Shown one piece after another: positions 22,361 through 35,500 of a stretch of 64,000 nt of DNA (positions within the stretch are counted from its first letter, which is position 1; each line of letters begins with the position of its first letter). The position numbers and the translations under genes are program-made. Origin of the DNA: Petrosia ficiformis (lineage: Eukaryota; Porifera; Demospongiae; Haplosclerida; Petrosiidae); the NCBI GenBank assembly GCA_947044365.1, contig OX345649.1, positions 683,430 through 747,429 of the forward strand, read 5' to 3'. The notes beneath the pieces were generated by a model, which was not told the origin of the DNA, made no database searches, and saw only the letters and a program-made list of their open reading frames with translations.

Positions 22361-24235
22361 TTAAGATTCTTGTACATGCAGGTCTACTTCACTGCCAGTT
22401 TCATTCTCAGATTCGCTATCTTGAGACTCGTTCCCATTCTGCTGTTTATCTTCATCACATAATGTGGCTATGCTATGTAGAGGTGGCAGATCATAATGTG
22501 TATCGACATTTGAGACATCTTCGGAAGGTAATCGCACGAAACCTTTGCGTAGCAGACGCTTTCTATAAGCGTATGTAACCATGGAAACAGCTACTATAAT
22601 CACCACTAACAGTAATACAACAGCTGTAACTGTCAATATTGTAGATACTACCATCTTTGAGTTGGAATGATGTTTAGTAATATCATTCTTCCATGTACCA
22701 CAATCAGGATCAACTTGAATCTGTTGACATAAGGGAGATGGTGAGTTCAGTTTGGAGGATTTCGTTACACTTGTCTGATGTGATGATGTTAGAGTCACCA
22801 TTGATGATGACGATGCTTTTATCTGAGGCAATGATGTTAGTATCACCATTGAGGATGACGATGATTTAGGTACTTTTATCTGAGGTGATGATGTTAGCAT
22901 TCTCTTCATTGAGGATGATGTTGGATTAAGTACACTCATATGAGGTGATGTTAGTATCGCCAATGATGATGTTGATGTTGCCATTTGCGATGGAGACAGT
23001 GGATGAGCGATAGTCGTTGAAGTAATTTCATTAGTCCCATTTCTAACTAAAGTAAAGTTTACTTGCACCCCAGTTCCTTCAGGTACTATTACATTCTTGG
23101 TGACATTAAAATACCCGGTTGCACTCACTTGTATAGCGTATTCACCAGGAACTAGAAGTCTCCAATAATCACCATCACAAGCTGTAACAATGTCATGATC
23201 TCTGTCCATAACACTTACGGTAGCATTGGGAATAGGGAGACAGTCTTCATTAAATACAAACCCACTCACTCCTTTATGTACTTCCTGTATGTAGGCTATC
23301 AAAGCCTCTTTGTTTTTGTTCCAAATGTCCTCTAGGGAGTTTTCGTAAGGAAACTTATGGCATCCTTGTTCTATTGTAATCTCAAAACAGTTACTGTGAA
23401 CATAATTATAATCTTGCATGCCTCCTTTAACACTGTACCAAGCAGCTCCATTCGTGATCCCTTGATCAAATCCATAGTTATCATTAGGACACGGTAATCC
23501 TAAATGCATTGTAGTGTGTGAATTAGAGTATGCCAAAGATAATTGTCGAAAGATATCGTCATCTGGTGATGCTGTGTATACTGAGTGACCATTGGCACTG
23601 TTGTCATATGGATAATTAGCGACCAGTGCACCATTGTGTAGGTTTGCTGATAGGACAAATGGATACTCTTTCAGCCATTGAATTACAGCAAGTGTTTCAG
23701 GTTGACGTTGTACAGTATTATGACCCAGACGATCGGGGAAGTTACGATTCAGATCAAAATTGTGTGCATTATATCGGCCAGTAATGCCATCATAGTCTCC
23801 AACATGAGCCCTCTTGTATCCATCAGGGTTCATCGAGGGCATTATATGTATTCGTGTAGTGTTAATAAGGTTAGTAATCTCGTCATCCTCTCCATAATTA
23901 TCCAACAAATATTGTATTAAATAAAGTAGTGTCTCTCGTCCTGTAACCTCATTCCCATGCATATTACCCACATACTTAAACTCCGGTTCCCCTGGCTCGT
24001 GGATCCCAGGATTATCAGTTATTTCAATTACAAGAAGGTCTCTTTCTTCCACAGTTTGTCCAATTGAATATACCCTGGTAATATTTGGGTACATCTCATT
24101 GTACGATCTTATTAATTCATACATTTCACTATTACTGTGATGTTCAAAAGATATCGTAGCAGCACGAGATGATCTGATATCAACAGGAACACCCAGAGTG
24201 GTAGCCAAGAGACAAAATAGGACAAGGAGAGACAT
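22361..24235 (-). CDS. M14 metallocarboxypeptidase (CPD/CPN/CPM-like), membrane anchored
   Basis: Uninterrupted 624-codon frame. Signal peptide at residues 1-15. Zinc ligands are His93 and Glu96 (NMHGNEVTGRE) and His200 (SANLHNGALV). Substrate-binding residues sit in LNRNFPD, and the catalytic Glu is about 289 (TIEQGCHKFP). This is the N/E (regulatory) subfamily, which removes C-terminal Arg/Lys from peptides. A transthyretin-like domain (about 320-405, VSGFVFNEDC) follows. Then come a repetitive Ser/Thr stalk (about 410-520), a transmembrane helix (about 545-570) and an acidic cytoplasmic tail. It has one catalytic unit, unlike multi-domain CPD. It converges on the HTH-array gene with a gap of about 120 bp. 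Confidence 0.93.
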   Translation of the reverse strand: MSLLVLFCLLATTLGVPVDIRSSRAATISFEHHSNSEMYELIRSYNEMYPNITRVYSIGQTVEERDLLVIEITDNPGIHEPGEPEFKYVGNMHGNEVTGRETLLYLIQYLLDNYGEDDEITNLINTTRIHIMPSMNPDGYKRAHVGDYDGITGRYNAHNFDLNRNFPDRLGHNTVQRQPETLAVIQWLKEYPFVLSANLHNGALVANYPYDNSANGHSVYTASPDDDIFRQLSLAYSNSHTTMHLGLPCPNDNYGFDQGITNGAAWYSVKGGMQDYNYVHSNCFEITIEQGCHKFPYENSLEDIWNKNKEALIAYIQEVHKGVSGFVFNEDCLPIPNATVSVMDRDHDIVTACDGDYWRLLVPGEYAIQVSATGYFNVTKNVIVPEGTGVQVNFTLVRNGTNEITSTTIAHPLSPSQMATSTSSLAILTSPHMSVLNPTSSSMKRMLTSSPQIKVPKSSSSSMVILTSLPQIKASSSSMVTLTSSHQTSVTKSSKLNSPSPLCQQIQVDPDCGTWKNDITKHHSNSKMVVSTILTVTAVVLLLVVIIVAVSMVTYAYRKRLLRKGFVRLPSEDVSNVDTHYDLPPLHSIATLCDEDKQQNGNESQDSESENETGSEVDLHVQES

Positions 24236-24841
24236 CTTTTGTGAGCTCTCAACGCAGTGCAGTGTGCATCTATTGTACGAGAGCCGTGCCCGTGCATAAA
24301 CAAAAAGGCGTGGTCAGAATTAGACATGCCGACACGCCCAGCTCATGCTGTTAGCGCTCTTGAAAGGAGTCTTCTACTCTGTATCTTCTAGTTCTGTCAC
24401 TGAGGTTAGGTGAGTTATACGAGTCGTTTAAGACTGATCTTAGTTATATGCAATGTGATTAAAGGGGCATTTATAGTTAATTATCGTGTATATATATAAT
24501 TTGTACAGTTGGACTGTTGGAACATCTCTGCATGAAAATAACATATATATATATATATATATGTATTATAGTAATTTGAAATCTTACAAGTGATAGAATG
24601 TGTCTGGTACTCTTATAAGAGTACTGTAAGACAATGAAATGATGAAAATGCTGTTGATTTGCTAGCAGACAAAACATTGGTTTGTGCATCAATAATAGTT
24701 TCTCAGTAATTGTAAGACTTTTAAAAAATATTTATGTTGCCATTAGCCGCTATAATTCACTCATTCATTCAAATGTATAGTGAAGACGAAACATACTCTC
24801 TAGTAAACGATATTATTTATTATCTCTAAATGGTATGAGTA
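24236..24841. promoter_or_regulatory. Divergent intergenic region, carboxypeptidase (-) and SGSM (+)
   Basis: About 600 bp separate the two start codons and presumably hold both promoters. GC-richer DNA lies near 24250-24400 and a short (TA)n near 24545. No gene seen here. Confidence 0.5.
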
Positions 24842-27081
24842 ATGGAACCAGCAAAACACCTCTTGAAATGTGAAACACTGCTACAGAATTGTAAACGTGA
24901 GGTGAGTCTCTTTCTCCCACCCTCCCCCTCTCTCTCTGTCTCTCCCTCTCTCTCTTATACATGTAGCTAACGAGTTTTGTAATATACGTAAGCCATAGAC
25001 CATGAGACAATAAATATAGTGGTTTGAACACCTGGTAAATTCAATTCACCACCTTTATAATCATATATAGCATACCCACCTGTCCAACCATTGAGTACCC
25101 AACGTTACAAAACCTCTTTCTAACCAACCATTGAGTACCCAACATTACAAAACCTCTTTTTAACCATTGAGTACCCAACATTACAAAACCTCTCACCTTT
25201 TTACCATTGAGTTCATGTTATAATCATTGTTTTGTGGTCAGTTTGTACATTTTTACATGTACAATTACAAGTACATTTACATAAATTATAATTGTAAATT
25301 GTGCAGTACATGTAAAGTGAATAATGCATAATATTTCCAATTTCAAATGTATGTACATGTACATGTATGTTATTATGTACATGTACTGTACAGTGTATAT
25401 GTATGTTATGTGTACAAGAACTGTACATGTACATGTATGTTATGTGTACTGTACTGTACATGTACTGTTCACGTACATGTGTACTGTACTGTACATGTAT
25501 GTTATGTGTATTATACTGTACATGTACATGTGTACTGTACTGTACAGTGTATATGTATGTTATATGTACAAGAACTGTACATGTACATGTGTACTGTACT
25601 GTACATGTACTGTACATGTACATGTATACTGTACTGTACATGTACATGTGTACTGTACTGTACATGTATATTATGTGTATTGTACTGTACATGTACTGTA
25701 CATTATGTTATGTGTACGTACATAACATAGTTTTGTACAATATGAGAGGAGTGACACAATCTAAATTATATTATGTTATGATTATCATTTCAATTCTCCC
25801 TTCCCATGAGGAAAGGAGAGACACAAGGTTCCACACCCTAAAAGAAACTCTACAATTACAAATGTGTAACTATATATTACTACATGTATTATTTATACTT
25901 TGTGTTGTTTGTAAACATATTGATATCATTTCCTTTGTTAATAAGCCCAAATATGAACTACATAGGTATACAATGTACACACTGCTCTTCTTAGGTTTGG
26001 CTGCTATTTCTATGGGTAGTAGTGGATTTAATTACTGTGTACATACTTATGACTACTGGACAGTTTTCTGTATGTATACATGTCTGTGTGGCTAGGGTGT
26101 GTATACATGTATGTGTACATGTATATATGTCGTTATAATGTACATGTATATGTTGCTAGGGAGTGTATACATGTATATGTACATGTATATATGTAGTTAT
26201 ATGTACATGTATCTGTAGGTATGTGTGGCTAGGGTGTGATACATGTATATATGTAGTTATATGTACATTGTTGTACATGTATGTGTATGTATGTGTGGCT
26301 AGGGTGTGTATACATGTATATGTACATGTATAATTATGTGTAGTTATATATATGAGTGTGTGTGTGTGTGTGTGTGTGTGGTATCTTGGTATCTATTATT
26401 TTATCATGTGACTGTCACATGTTTACACAGGCTAAACAGCTACTGGAAGCAAATGTTACTAACAGGAAGATTCACTGGACTCACCCAGCTTTCATTTCCT
26501 TCTGCAGTGAGTTATCTATCCATCCTTCCATCTATCCATCCATCCATCCACCCATCCATCCATCCATCCATCCATCCATCCATCCATCTATCTATCCATC
26601 CGTTCATCCTTCCACACATCCATCTATCCATCCATCCATCCTTCCATCCATCCATCCATTCATCCATGTATTTATCTATCTATCTACATGTATCTATTTA
26701 GATTCTGTTGAGGATATACTGACTTATGGAGTTCATCGAAAATATCGTGTTAGTGGTGTGACTAGAAACAATTTGACTTCTTCAGAGAGGGTTTTAGAAG
26801 AGCTAAGCAAAGTATATCCAGTAGCCAGGACAGTGTATAACATGTGTTACAGAATTGATAATAAAAAGTATATTGCATACATGTACATGTACATACTTAC
26901 ACATACATATTAGTGTTGTTTTATATACATACATACGTACATACATACATACATACGTACATACTTACTTACTTACATGTACATACATACATACATACAT
27001 ACATACTTACTTACTTACATGTACATACATACATACATACATACATACATACATACATACATACATACATACATACATACA

Positions 27082-27113
<32 letters not shown>

Positions 27114-27196
27114 CATGTACATACATACATACATACACACATACATACATACATACATACATACATACATACATACATACACATGTACATACATAG

Positions 27197-27228
<32 letters not shown>

Positions 27229-27246
27229 CATACATACATACATACA

Positions 27247-27278
<32 letters not shown>

Positions 27279-27933
27279 CAAGTACATACATACATACATA
27301 CACACATACATACATACATACATACATACATACATACATACATACATTCATACATACATACATAGTTTACATACGTACATACATACATACTGAGAAGTTT
27401 TCCAATAATTATTATAAACCAGATGTGATTATTGACCACAAAACGTTTAAACAATTACAACTGAATTTAGTTATTATTTCTGTATCCTGTATACATATAG
27501 TATTGCATATATTACAGATACTCATTACCATGTTGTACAGTGTAGTAATTCAGTAAAATTGTTTATTGAGCCTCATGCATATATGTACATAGTATTACAT
27601 ACGTATGTACGTACATACATACATACATACATACATACATACATACATACATACATACATACATACATACATACATACATAAATGCATACATACATACAT
27701 ACATACATACATACATACATACATACATACATACATACATACATACATACATACAGACTGACATACATACATACATACATACATACATACATACATACAT
27801 ACATACATACATACATACATACAGACTGACATACATACATACATACATACATACATACTTACTTACTTACATGTACATACATACATACATACATACATAC
27901 ATACATACATACATACATACATACATACATACA

Positions 27934-27965
<32 letters not shown>

Positions 27966-28156
27966 CATGTACATACATACATACATACACACATACATAC
28001 ATACATACATACATACATACATACATACATACATACATACATACATACATACATACATAAATGCATACATACATACATACATACATACATACATACATAC
28101 ATACATACATACATACATACATACATACATACATACATACACATGTACATACATAG

Positions 28157-28188
<32 letters not shown>

Positions 28189-31100
28189 CATACATACAGA
28201 CTGATACAGAGATAGTCACGTCAAAATAATCTTTTTTTTTTTTTTCAGGAATGGGAGACAGCGAAGACCTGCTAAACCAGATTATTCAATTATTCAAATG
28301 GATATGCCTGTAGAACATAAAATACTGTGGATACGTACAGCATTATTAGAGAAAATACTAAAACCAATTGTAGAAGAGATATTAAGAAAACCAGAGTATG
28401 TTTGTCTGTCTGTGTATCTGTCTTCTCTGTCTGTGTATCTGTGTCTCTCTGTGTCTATCTGTCTGTTTCTGGATGTGTGTATCTGTGTCTGTATGTCTAT
28501 GTCTGTCTGTGTGTCTGTGTCTGGGTGTGTGTGTATCTGTGTGTCTCTATGTGTCTGTCTGTGTATCCTCTGTGTCTCTCTGTCTGTTTCTGGGTGTGTG
28601 TGTCTGTGTGTCTGTATGTCTGTGTGTATGTCTGTGTCTGTCTATGTGTCTCTCTATGTCTGTCTGTCTGTCTGTTTCTAGGTGTGTGTGTGTATCTGTG
28701 TATCTCTATGTCTATGTCTGTATCTCTCTATGTGTGTGTGTGTATATGTATATTACTATAGTATATATTTCTAGATTGTATTATTCAAAATTCTCAATTT
28801 TAAGTCATTCAGTTTATGGAGAAATATTTTGTTTTCTGTTAGGTAGGAAAGAAATGAAATTATTTGAAAACTCAACATACATGTACACCTTCTTTAATAT
28901 GATCCATTTCCCATCTATCCATATACAACTTGATTCAATCTATCTATCCGTCCATCCTTCCATCCATCTATTCATCCATCCACCCATCCATCCATTCATC
29001 ATCCTGTCCATCCATTCATCTATCTATCTACATCTATCTATCCTTCTATTCATCCATTCTTCTATTCATCCAACCTTCTATTTATCCATTCTTCTATATA
29101 TCTATCTATCTACATGTATCTATGTACATCTATCTATCCATATACCTATCCATATATCTATCCATTCTTCTATCTATCCAGATGGTCCTTGTTCCATTAC
29201 TTTCTCACGTATGAAATCAGTAGATAGTTTACTAGTTAATCCAGCACCTAGTGAAATAGTTAGTAGATACAGGAGGTAAGTCACATGACTTATCATGCAG
29301 TCACATGACTCATTAATTCACTAATCACTAGGGTTATACCCACTTCCTCAGATCAGAGTATCAATCAGGTATATATAGTGAATAAATTAATATTTAAACA
29401 ATTAATTGTAAACAATTTTATTTTGTAAACAATAACATAAACAGGATACTCCAAGTGGTGAAGTGTGGGAACATGTGCAGTCCCTGTACCAAACATGTAT
29501 GTCTACATGTCTCTTTGGTAAAAATAACATCTTGATGCAACCAGTTAGTTTTGATTAACTATTATCATTGCTTCTTGTATGTAATCTTCATTCTCATCCT
29601 CATTCTCATTCCTATTCTCATCCTCATCCTCATCCTTATTCTCATTCCCATTCTCATCCTCATCCTTATTATCATTCTCATTCCCATTCTCATCCTCGTT
29701 CACATCATCATTCTCATCCCCGTTCACTCTCATCTTCATACTTATTCACATCCTCATTCCCTCATATCTTCATTTTCATTCTCATTCCCATTCTCATCCT
29801 CATCCATACCCTCATTCTCATCCACGTCTTCATCCTCATCCCCATTCAATAGCCTGGTTTCTCGTTTGCTCTTGAAGGATACCTAACTCTTGTTCAAATT
29901 GAAGACTCTCTCTTATTAAAATGGCTTCCAAATATTCTTATCAATCGTACAAGAGAGCATGAAGATGACACAAGGTAATAATGATTCTTGTATATGACCT
30001 CTTGACCTCTTGACCTTTTGACCTCTTGACCTCTAGTCTCCTTTGGTTACATATATTGTCTTTGGATATCACAAATGATGTTGCACATGCACACTGTCAT
30101 CAAGGGGCGGGGCACAATGAATCAGAAATCATTTTGATTGGTTACAATGGAATAGCATATCCCATGTTATCTTTCCCTCAGGTAAGAACTGATATGACAA
30201 TAATATGCACTTAACTTTAAAAGTTCATTGTTAATCCATTTTAAACGGGACTGAATTTGGTATCAAAGAGAAAGAACTATGATTACGTGACTATTACTTA
30301 TATACACATGTACTATGAGAATTAAGGGCTATATACAATGATACTGATATGTACAGTATAGACATATAACCAGTACTTGAGTTTACATACTATCACTGTA
30401 TTGCCATTGACTACAGTGTACATCGTGAGTGAAGTACGCTGTACTTCAAAAGTTCGAATGTACTACACACTCACACAGTATTACACCTTAGTGCTATGCT
30501 ATCATGTACAAATGTGAAGGGAATTCACACATTACTATGATTACAGTACAAAGTAGTACTATAGTACTACTACGAAGTACAGTTGACTATCATCTTATTA
30601 AAGTGTAGCTCTCATCATAGTATGTAAACTTAATAAAGTCAGGTATAGACAACTCACAAAGACACCATTGTCATAAAATACTGCGTGATCCTCTGAGATA
30701 CCTGATTTAGTTGTCTTCCTGTAAAAAATAGCTGATAATTGTTTTATTTTAATGTTTGTTAATTATATTTCTTTAGCCATCATCACTTATTCATTTTCTT
30801 GAGGCTATGGAGAATGGTCTCCACCCACGTGGATGTTTGGAACCACCTCTTTGGTTTCTACGGCAACCACAAAAGTTTCGTAAAAGAAGCGATGATGCCA
30901 CTATTTCATCAACTATCAGGTTTATATCATATGTCTGTCTGTAAATGTGTCGCCAAAATAGCAAAATTGGAAATTTTTCCACAAATTGATTTGATCAAAC
31001 GCTTACCATTAAGTGCTCACCCTTCAGCCATTTTGTACCGGAAGGCAATGAAATCATTATGCTTCTCAGATACCAATGGTTTCCTATACAAAATGGATGA

Positions 31101-32511
31101 AGAGCGAATAAATAAAGATGAGGATTTAATGTAAAAGTTTTGCAGGAAAAAGTTCCTTTTAGCAAATTTGGTCACATAAATTAACATCTCTACTTATATA
31201 GGAATATTGCGGTACATGGTTCCCCTACTGTGCCTGTTCCTGTCTCATCTATGTCTCTTCTCAGTGAAGAGGGATTTCCTGCTACATGGAATCAGGTTTT
31301 CCGAGTACGTTTTAGTAGACAGGAGAGAGTTAATGGAGACACCACAGCTGAATGGGATGAGGGTATGTACATGTACATGTGTACATACACCATTGGATTA
31401 TTCATACCCATCTATTACTATCATATCTATTTATCTATTTATCTATTTATCTATTTATCTATTTATCTATCTATTTATCTACATGTCTATCTAACTATCT
31501 ATTTATCTATCCTATACTGAAACTTAGGAATTGAAAGTAAAGATCGTTTGTTGTCATCCACACTTCCTGATAATGTACCATTTACTAACAGTTCTAATGT
31601 TGTCAGGACAGTGTTACCACGGAAACTAAGCTCAAGGTTAGGTAGACATTATTACTAAGAAAATGCACATTTTCATTGAAGGAATCAGATAAGAAAATAG
31701 TACAGTATATGTCAATATAAAGTCACCATACAGTAACAGTAATTACCTTAGTTCTACTGTCAGTATAGTATAGTAATTACTGTCTCACTACTGTGGTATT
31801 GAATTGACAAGTATATCAATTACTGTTAAAACTACTGTTGAAGTACTGTAGTGTGGAAATCAAACTACTGAGTAATTACTGTACTGTATGGTGACATTTT
31901 ATTGACATATATACTGTATGTATCTACATGTACATGTACAATTGTAGATGTGTTTTATCAGAATATCAGTGAAGTCTACATCACTATCGCTAAATACAGT
32001 GAATTGATTGAATTGAGTGACTATTAATAGCACTTCCTTCCTAAGTACAGGACCACTGCTCAACTCTGATATAGGTTTCTGTAAAAAAATTCACAACTTG
32101 CTGGTCAAATATTGTTTTGTCCAGATGTTTCTGCTGGACACTATCAAAAACTATTTCAAGCACTGAATACATGTATATATTCTTTCCTTCCACTTTCAGT
32201 AGAGAACTTGAACAATTTCAATGTAAAGTGACTCAACAGTTATTAGCAAGATATTTCTACAGCTGTGAGTTACTATGGTAACTGAAACCTTCCATTAATC
32301 CTCCTCTTTCTTCTTCAGGGTTATCGTACTGTCGTCATATTGCTCGTGTTAAGACCTCTCTATCTCATCTCATTATTCACCCCCACAATGCTCACAGTCT
32401 GGAAAAAAAATCCATTGAAGAGAGAAAGGAGTTAGATGAGTCGCTATGGAAACAGTTTCTTTCAAGTAGAGATGTGAGTATTAAGTAGTATTGTTATTAT
32501 ATTCATATTCA

Positions 32512-32563
<52 letters not shown>

Positions 32564-35500
32564 GTTTATCAGGAAGTCACATGGTTAAAGGTTGCTCATC
32601 AGATTTATAATGGAGGAATTCCATCTCATCTTAGAAAAGAAGTTAGTATATTATTAGTGTACTATTAGGATATTTACAAGGTTTACCCTCAGGTCTGGCC
32701 TTACTTACTAAAAGTCTTTCCTATCTGTACAAAAGACCCTGACGAAAATGATACTATCTTAAAACACGGAAAAGAAGAATATCAAAAAGTTTTGGAGGAA
32801 TGGAAAGCTCTAGAGAGAACTTATTATCGTAACAATGATCCAACATCTACGAGCTTAGCTATTAGACTTGGAATGCCTGAACCCACACCCCAAAATCCTG
32901 TCCCAGTAGTAACTACCGAAGTAACTACAGATGATGTAGACAGTGTTAATGATATTCATGACACTGGGTTAATTAGAGTGGGTGGGGTCATTGATATTCA
33001 TCAGCACTTGGCTTCCGATGTTCCGAAAACTGAACAGTCATTAGATGTGGAAGGTGTGCTCCAAACATCACCTGATCATCATGTGACTGATGAGTCCATG
33101 GAAGAGTTGAGTGATTTGGAAACTGATGAAGATGTAGGCTCTGGTTCGGAAGATAGATCTCATAGCAGAGAATTATCAGAGGTTGCTATGGATACTGATA
33201 CAGACGGAGAGGTTCAACATCAGTCACTGACTACAGGAAAAGAGACAAAATTCCTTGATGAGCTTATTAAAATTGACAAAGATATACCACGATGTGATAG
33301 AGATTATTGGTAAGAGGGCTGAAACAAGTAGAGACTGTGAGATGGGAATAGGAATCTGGGGTTGAGGATGAGCAGACTACAAGATTTTTAGTTATTTGAG
33401 CTTAATTGGTGTTCATAAAATTTCTCCAGTGCAATATTCTCTTATTGGGTAATATGCAATGAGATGTATTAAATTCCCACCCCATTCCAATCTCTTGTTC
33501 CCATTCCCATACCCAACCTCATAATAAAACTCTGACTGTACTTGTAGTTGTATCACTATGTGAGGTGAGATTAGAAGAGCATTACTTGTGTTTGTAAGTA
33601 CTAATCTACTAATACTGTGTGTTTGTACAGTCTGAGATTGAGGATGAGAAGACTGGGGGTCGGGGTCAGGGTCAGGAATGAGAATGGGGATGATGAAGAT
33701 TATAGGAAGGCAAAATAGTGTTTCTAATTTTTCAGGTATTTCAAGAATCCATTTAATTTGACAAAGTTAAGAAATATAATAACTAGGTTAGTGTGTGTTT
33801 AATATATCTCCAATCATGTTCACTATCTGTTAATAAATTCAGTTACATTTGGAAGAATCTAGAATTTGGTTACTCACAAGGAATGTGTGATCTTCTTGCC
33901 CCTCTATTAGTGGTATTTGATGATGGTTAGTTTACTGGTTAAACCGGTTTAGTAAACTAGTAATCTACAGTTTTTATTTATATATTCTTTATGTTTATTT
34001 AATTTCTTTTTGTTTATTTTCATCATGTTATCTTGTTTATTTTCATCTTGCTATCTTGTTTATTTCATATTGTTTATGTATTATTTTCTTTATCTTGTTT
34101 ATTTTATTTATTGTTTAGAGGGTTTAACGTTTTCATGTTTTCAACAATTCATGAAGACAATGGATCAATATTTCCCTCCTAAGACAGGAGTTACACAAAG
34201 AATGGATAACTTAAGAGCTCTTCTACAAGTGAGTGCTCCTCTCTTGCAAATTCAAATTCTCCCTACCTTCTTCCCTCCCTCTCTCCTTCCCTCTCTCCTT
34301 CCCTCTCTTTCTCCCTTCCTTCCTTCCTTCATTCCTTCCCTTCTTCACCTTCCTCCATTCATTCCTCTCTCTCTCTCTCTCTCTCCCTTCATTCCTTCCC
34401 TTCCTCCCTCCCTCCCTCCCTCCCTATTTCTCTCCCTCTCTCCTTTCATTCCTTCTTCCCTCCCTACCTCTCTCCTTTCCTTCCTCCCTTCCTCCCTTCC
34501 TCCCTCTCTCACAGATTCTAGAAAGTGATTTTTTTCAGTATTTAACTGAGCTGCCAATGGGCGATGCACTCTTTTACTCATATAGATGGTTCCTGGTCAA
34601 CTTCAAAAGAGGTATAAATGAATTAACATTTCTTTTCTATTATTTCATCTCATCTTCTCTTTCTCTGGTAGAATTTGATTACAATGACATCTACCTTCTC
34701 TGGGAAACATGCTGGTCTGCAGAATGGTGTACAAGTAAACATTTTGAAGTGTTTATCGCCATGGGACTTCTCCAACAGTACAAGTAAGTCACATGTACAT
34801 CACATGACAGTCATACACATGTAATATTGAAATACATTAGGAACGCCATCATGGATGCACAGTTAGATGCAAGTGAAATTCTAAATCTGTTTACAGGTCA
34901 GTACACTGATGACATATAGTAACATCATGATATCACAGTTTGAAGTTGCTTGCATTTCATGACTACAGTAAGGCTGTATTTCAATAGATTGTCCTCTTAA
35001 AGGTCACATGACCTGCACGTGTACTTCCTGCATACACATTTTGTTGGCTTCCTATACATATGGCTGAATAACAAGTATTTGAAAAGAGGGCGTTGCCTCT
35101 AGTGTCATTTTAGTGTGACAATAATGACCACTTTTAGTTGTACTTATATATAGTATGCCTAGTTTATCACAATTTTAACTAAAACAATTTTAGGCTTGGT
35201 TTTAGTAAACTAACTAAAAGTGACTATTTTCCATTTTAGTTAGTTATAGTTATTACAGTAGACTTGTAATTTAGTTATAGTTTAGTTAACTAAAGTCAAA
35301 ATGCCTTACTAAAAGGGGTTTAGTTATAGCTATAGTTAACTACTCTAGTTATCTCATGAATTGAATACTGAATTACCTGAGAAGTTGCTCTATATCTGAT
35401 AGCGTAAAATATTGTATACCTGAATAGTGTATGTATTAACAATTACAATCTCTATTTGTGCGTAATAAGACCAAATTATTAAATACCATAGTACTCTATT

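Noticed and set aside
25367..26095. 242-codon ORF in SGSM intron 1
   Set aside because: Mostly GTACTGTACATG repeat translation; no splice phase links it to the SGSM exons.
26855..28219. Many overlapping ORFs rich in IHTY or CMYV
   Set aside because: Products of ACAT microsatellites in all frames on both strands, lying in one SGSM intron.
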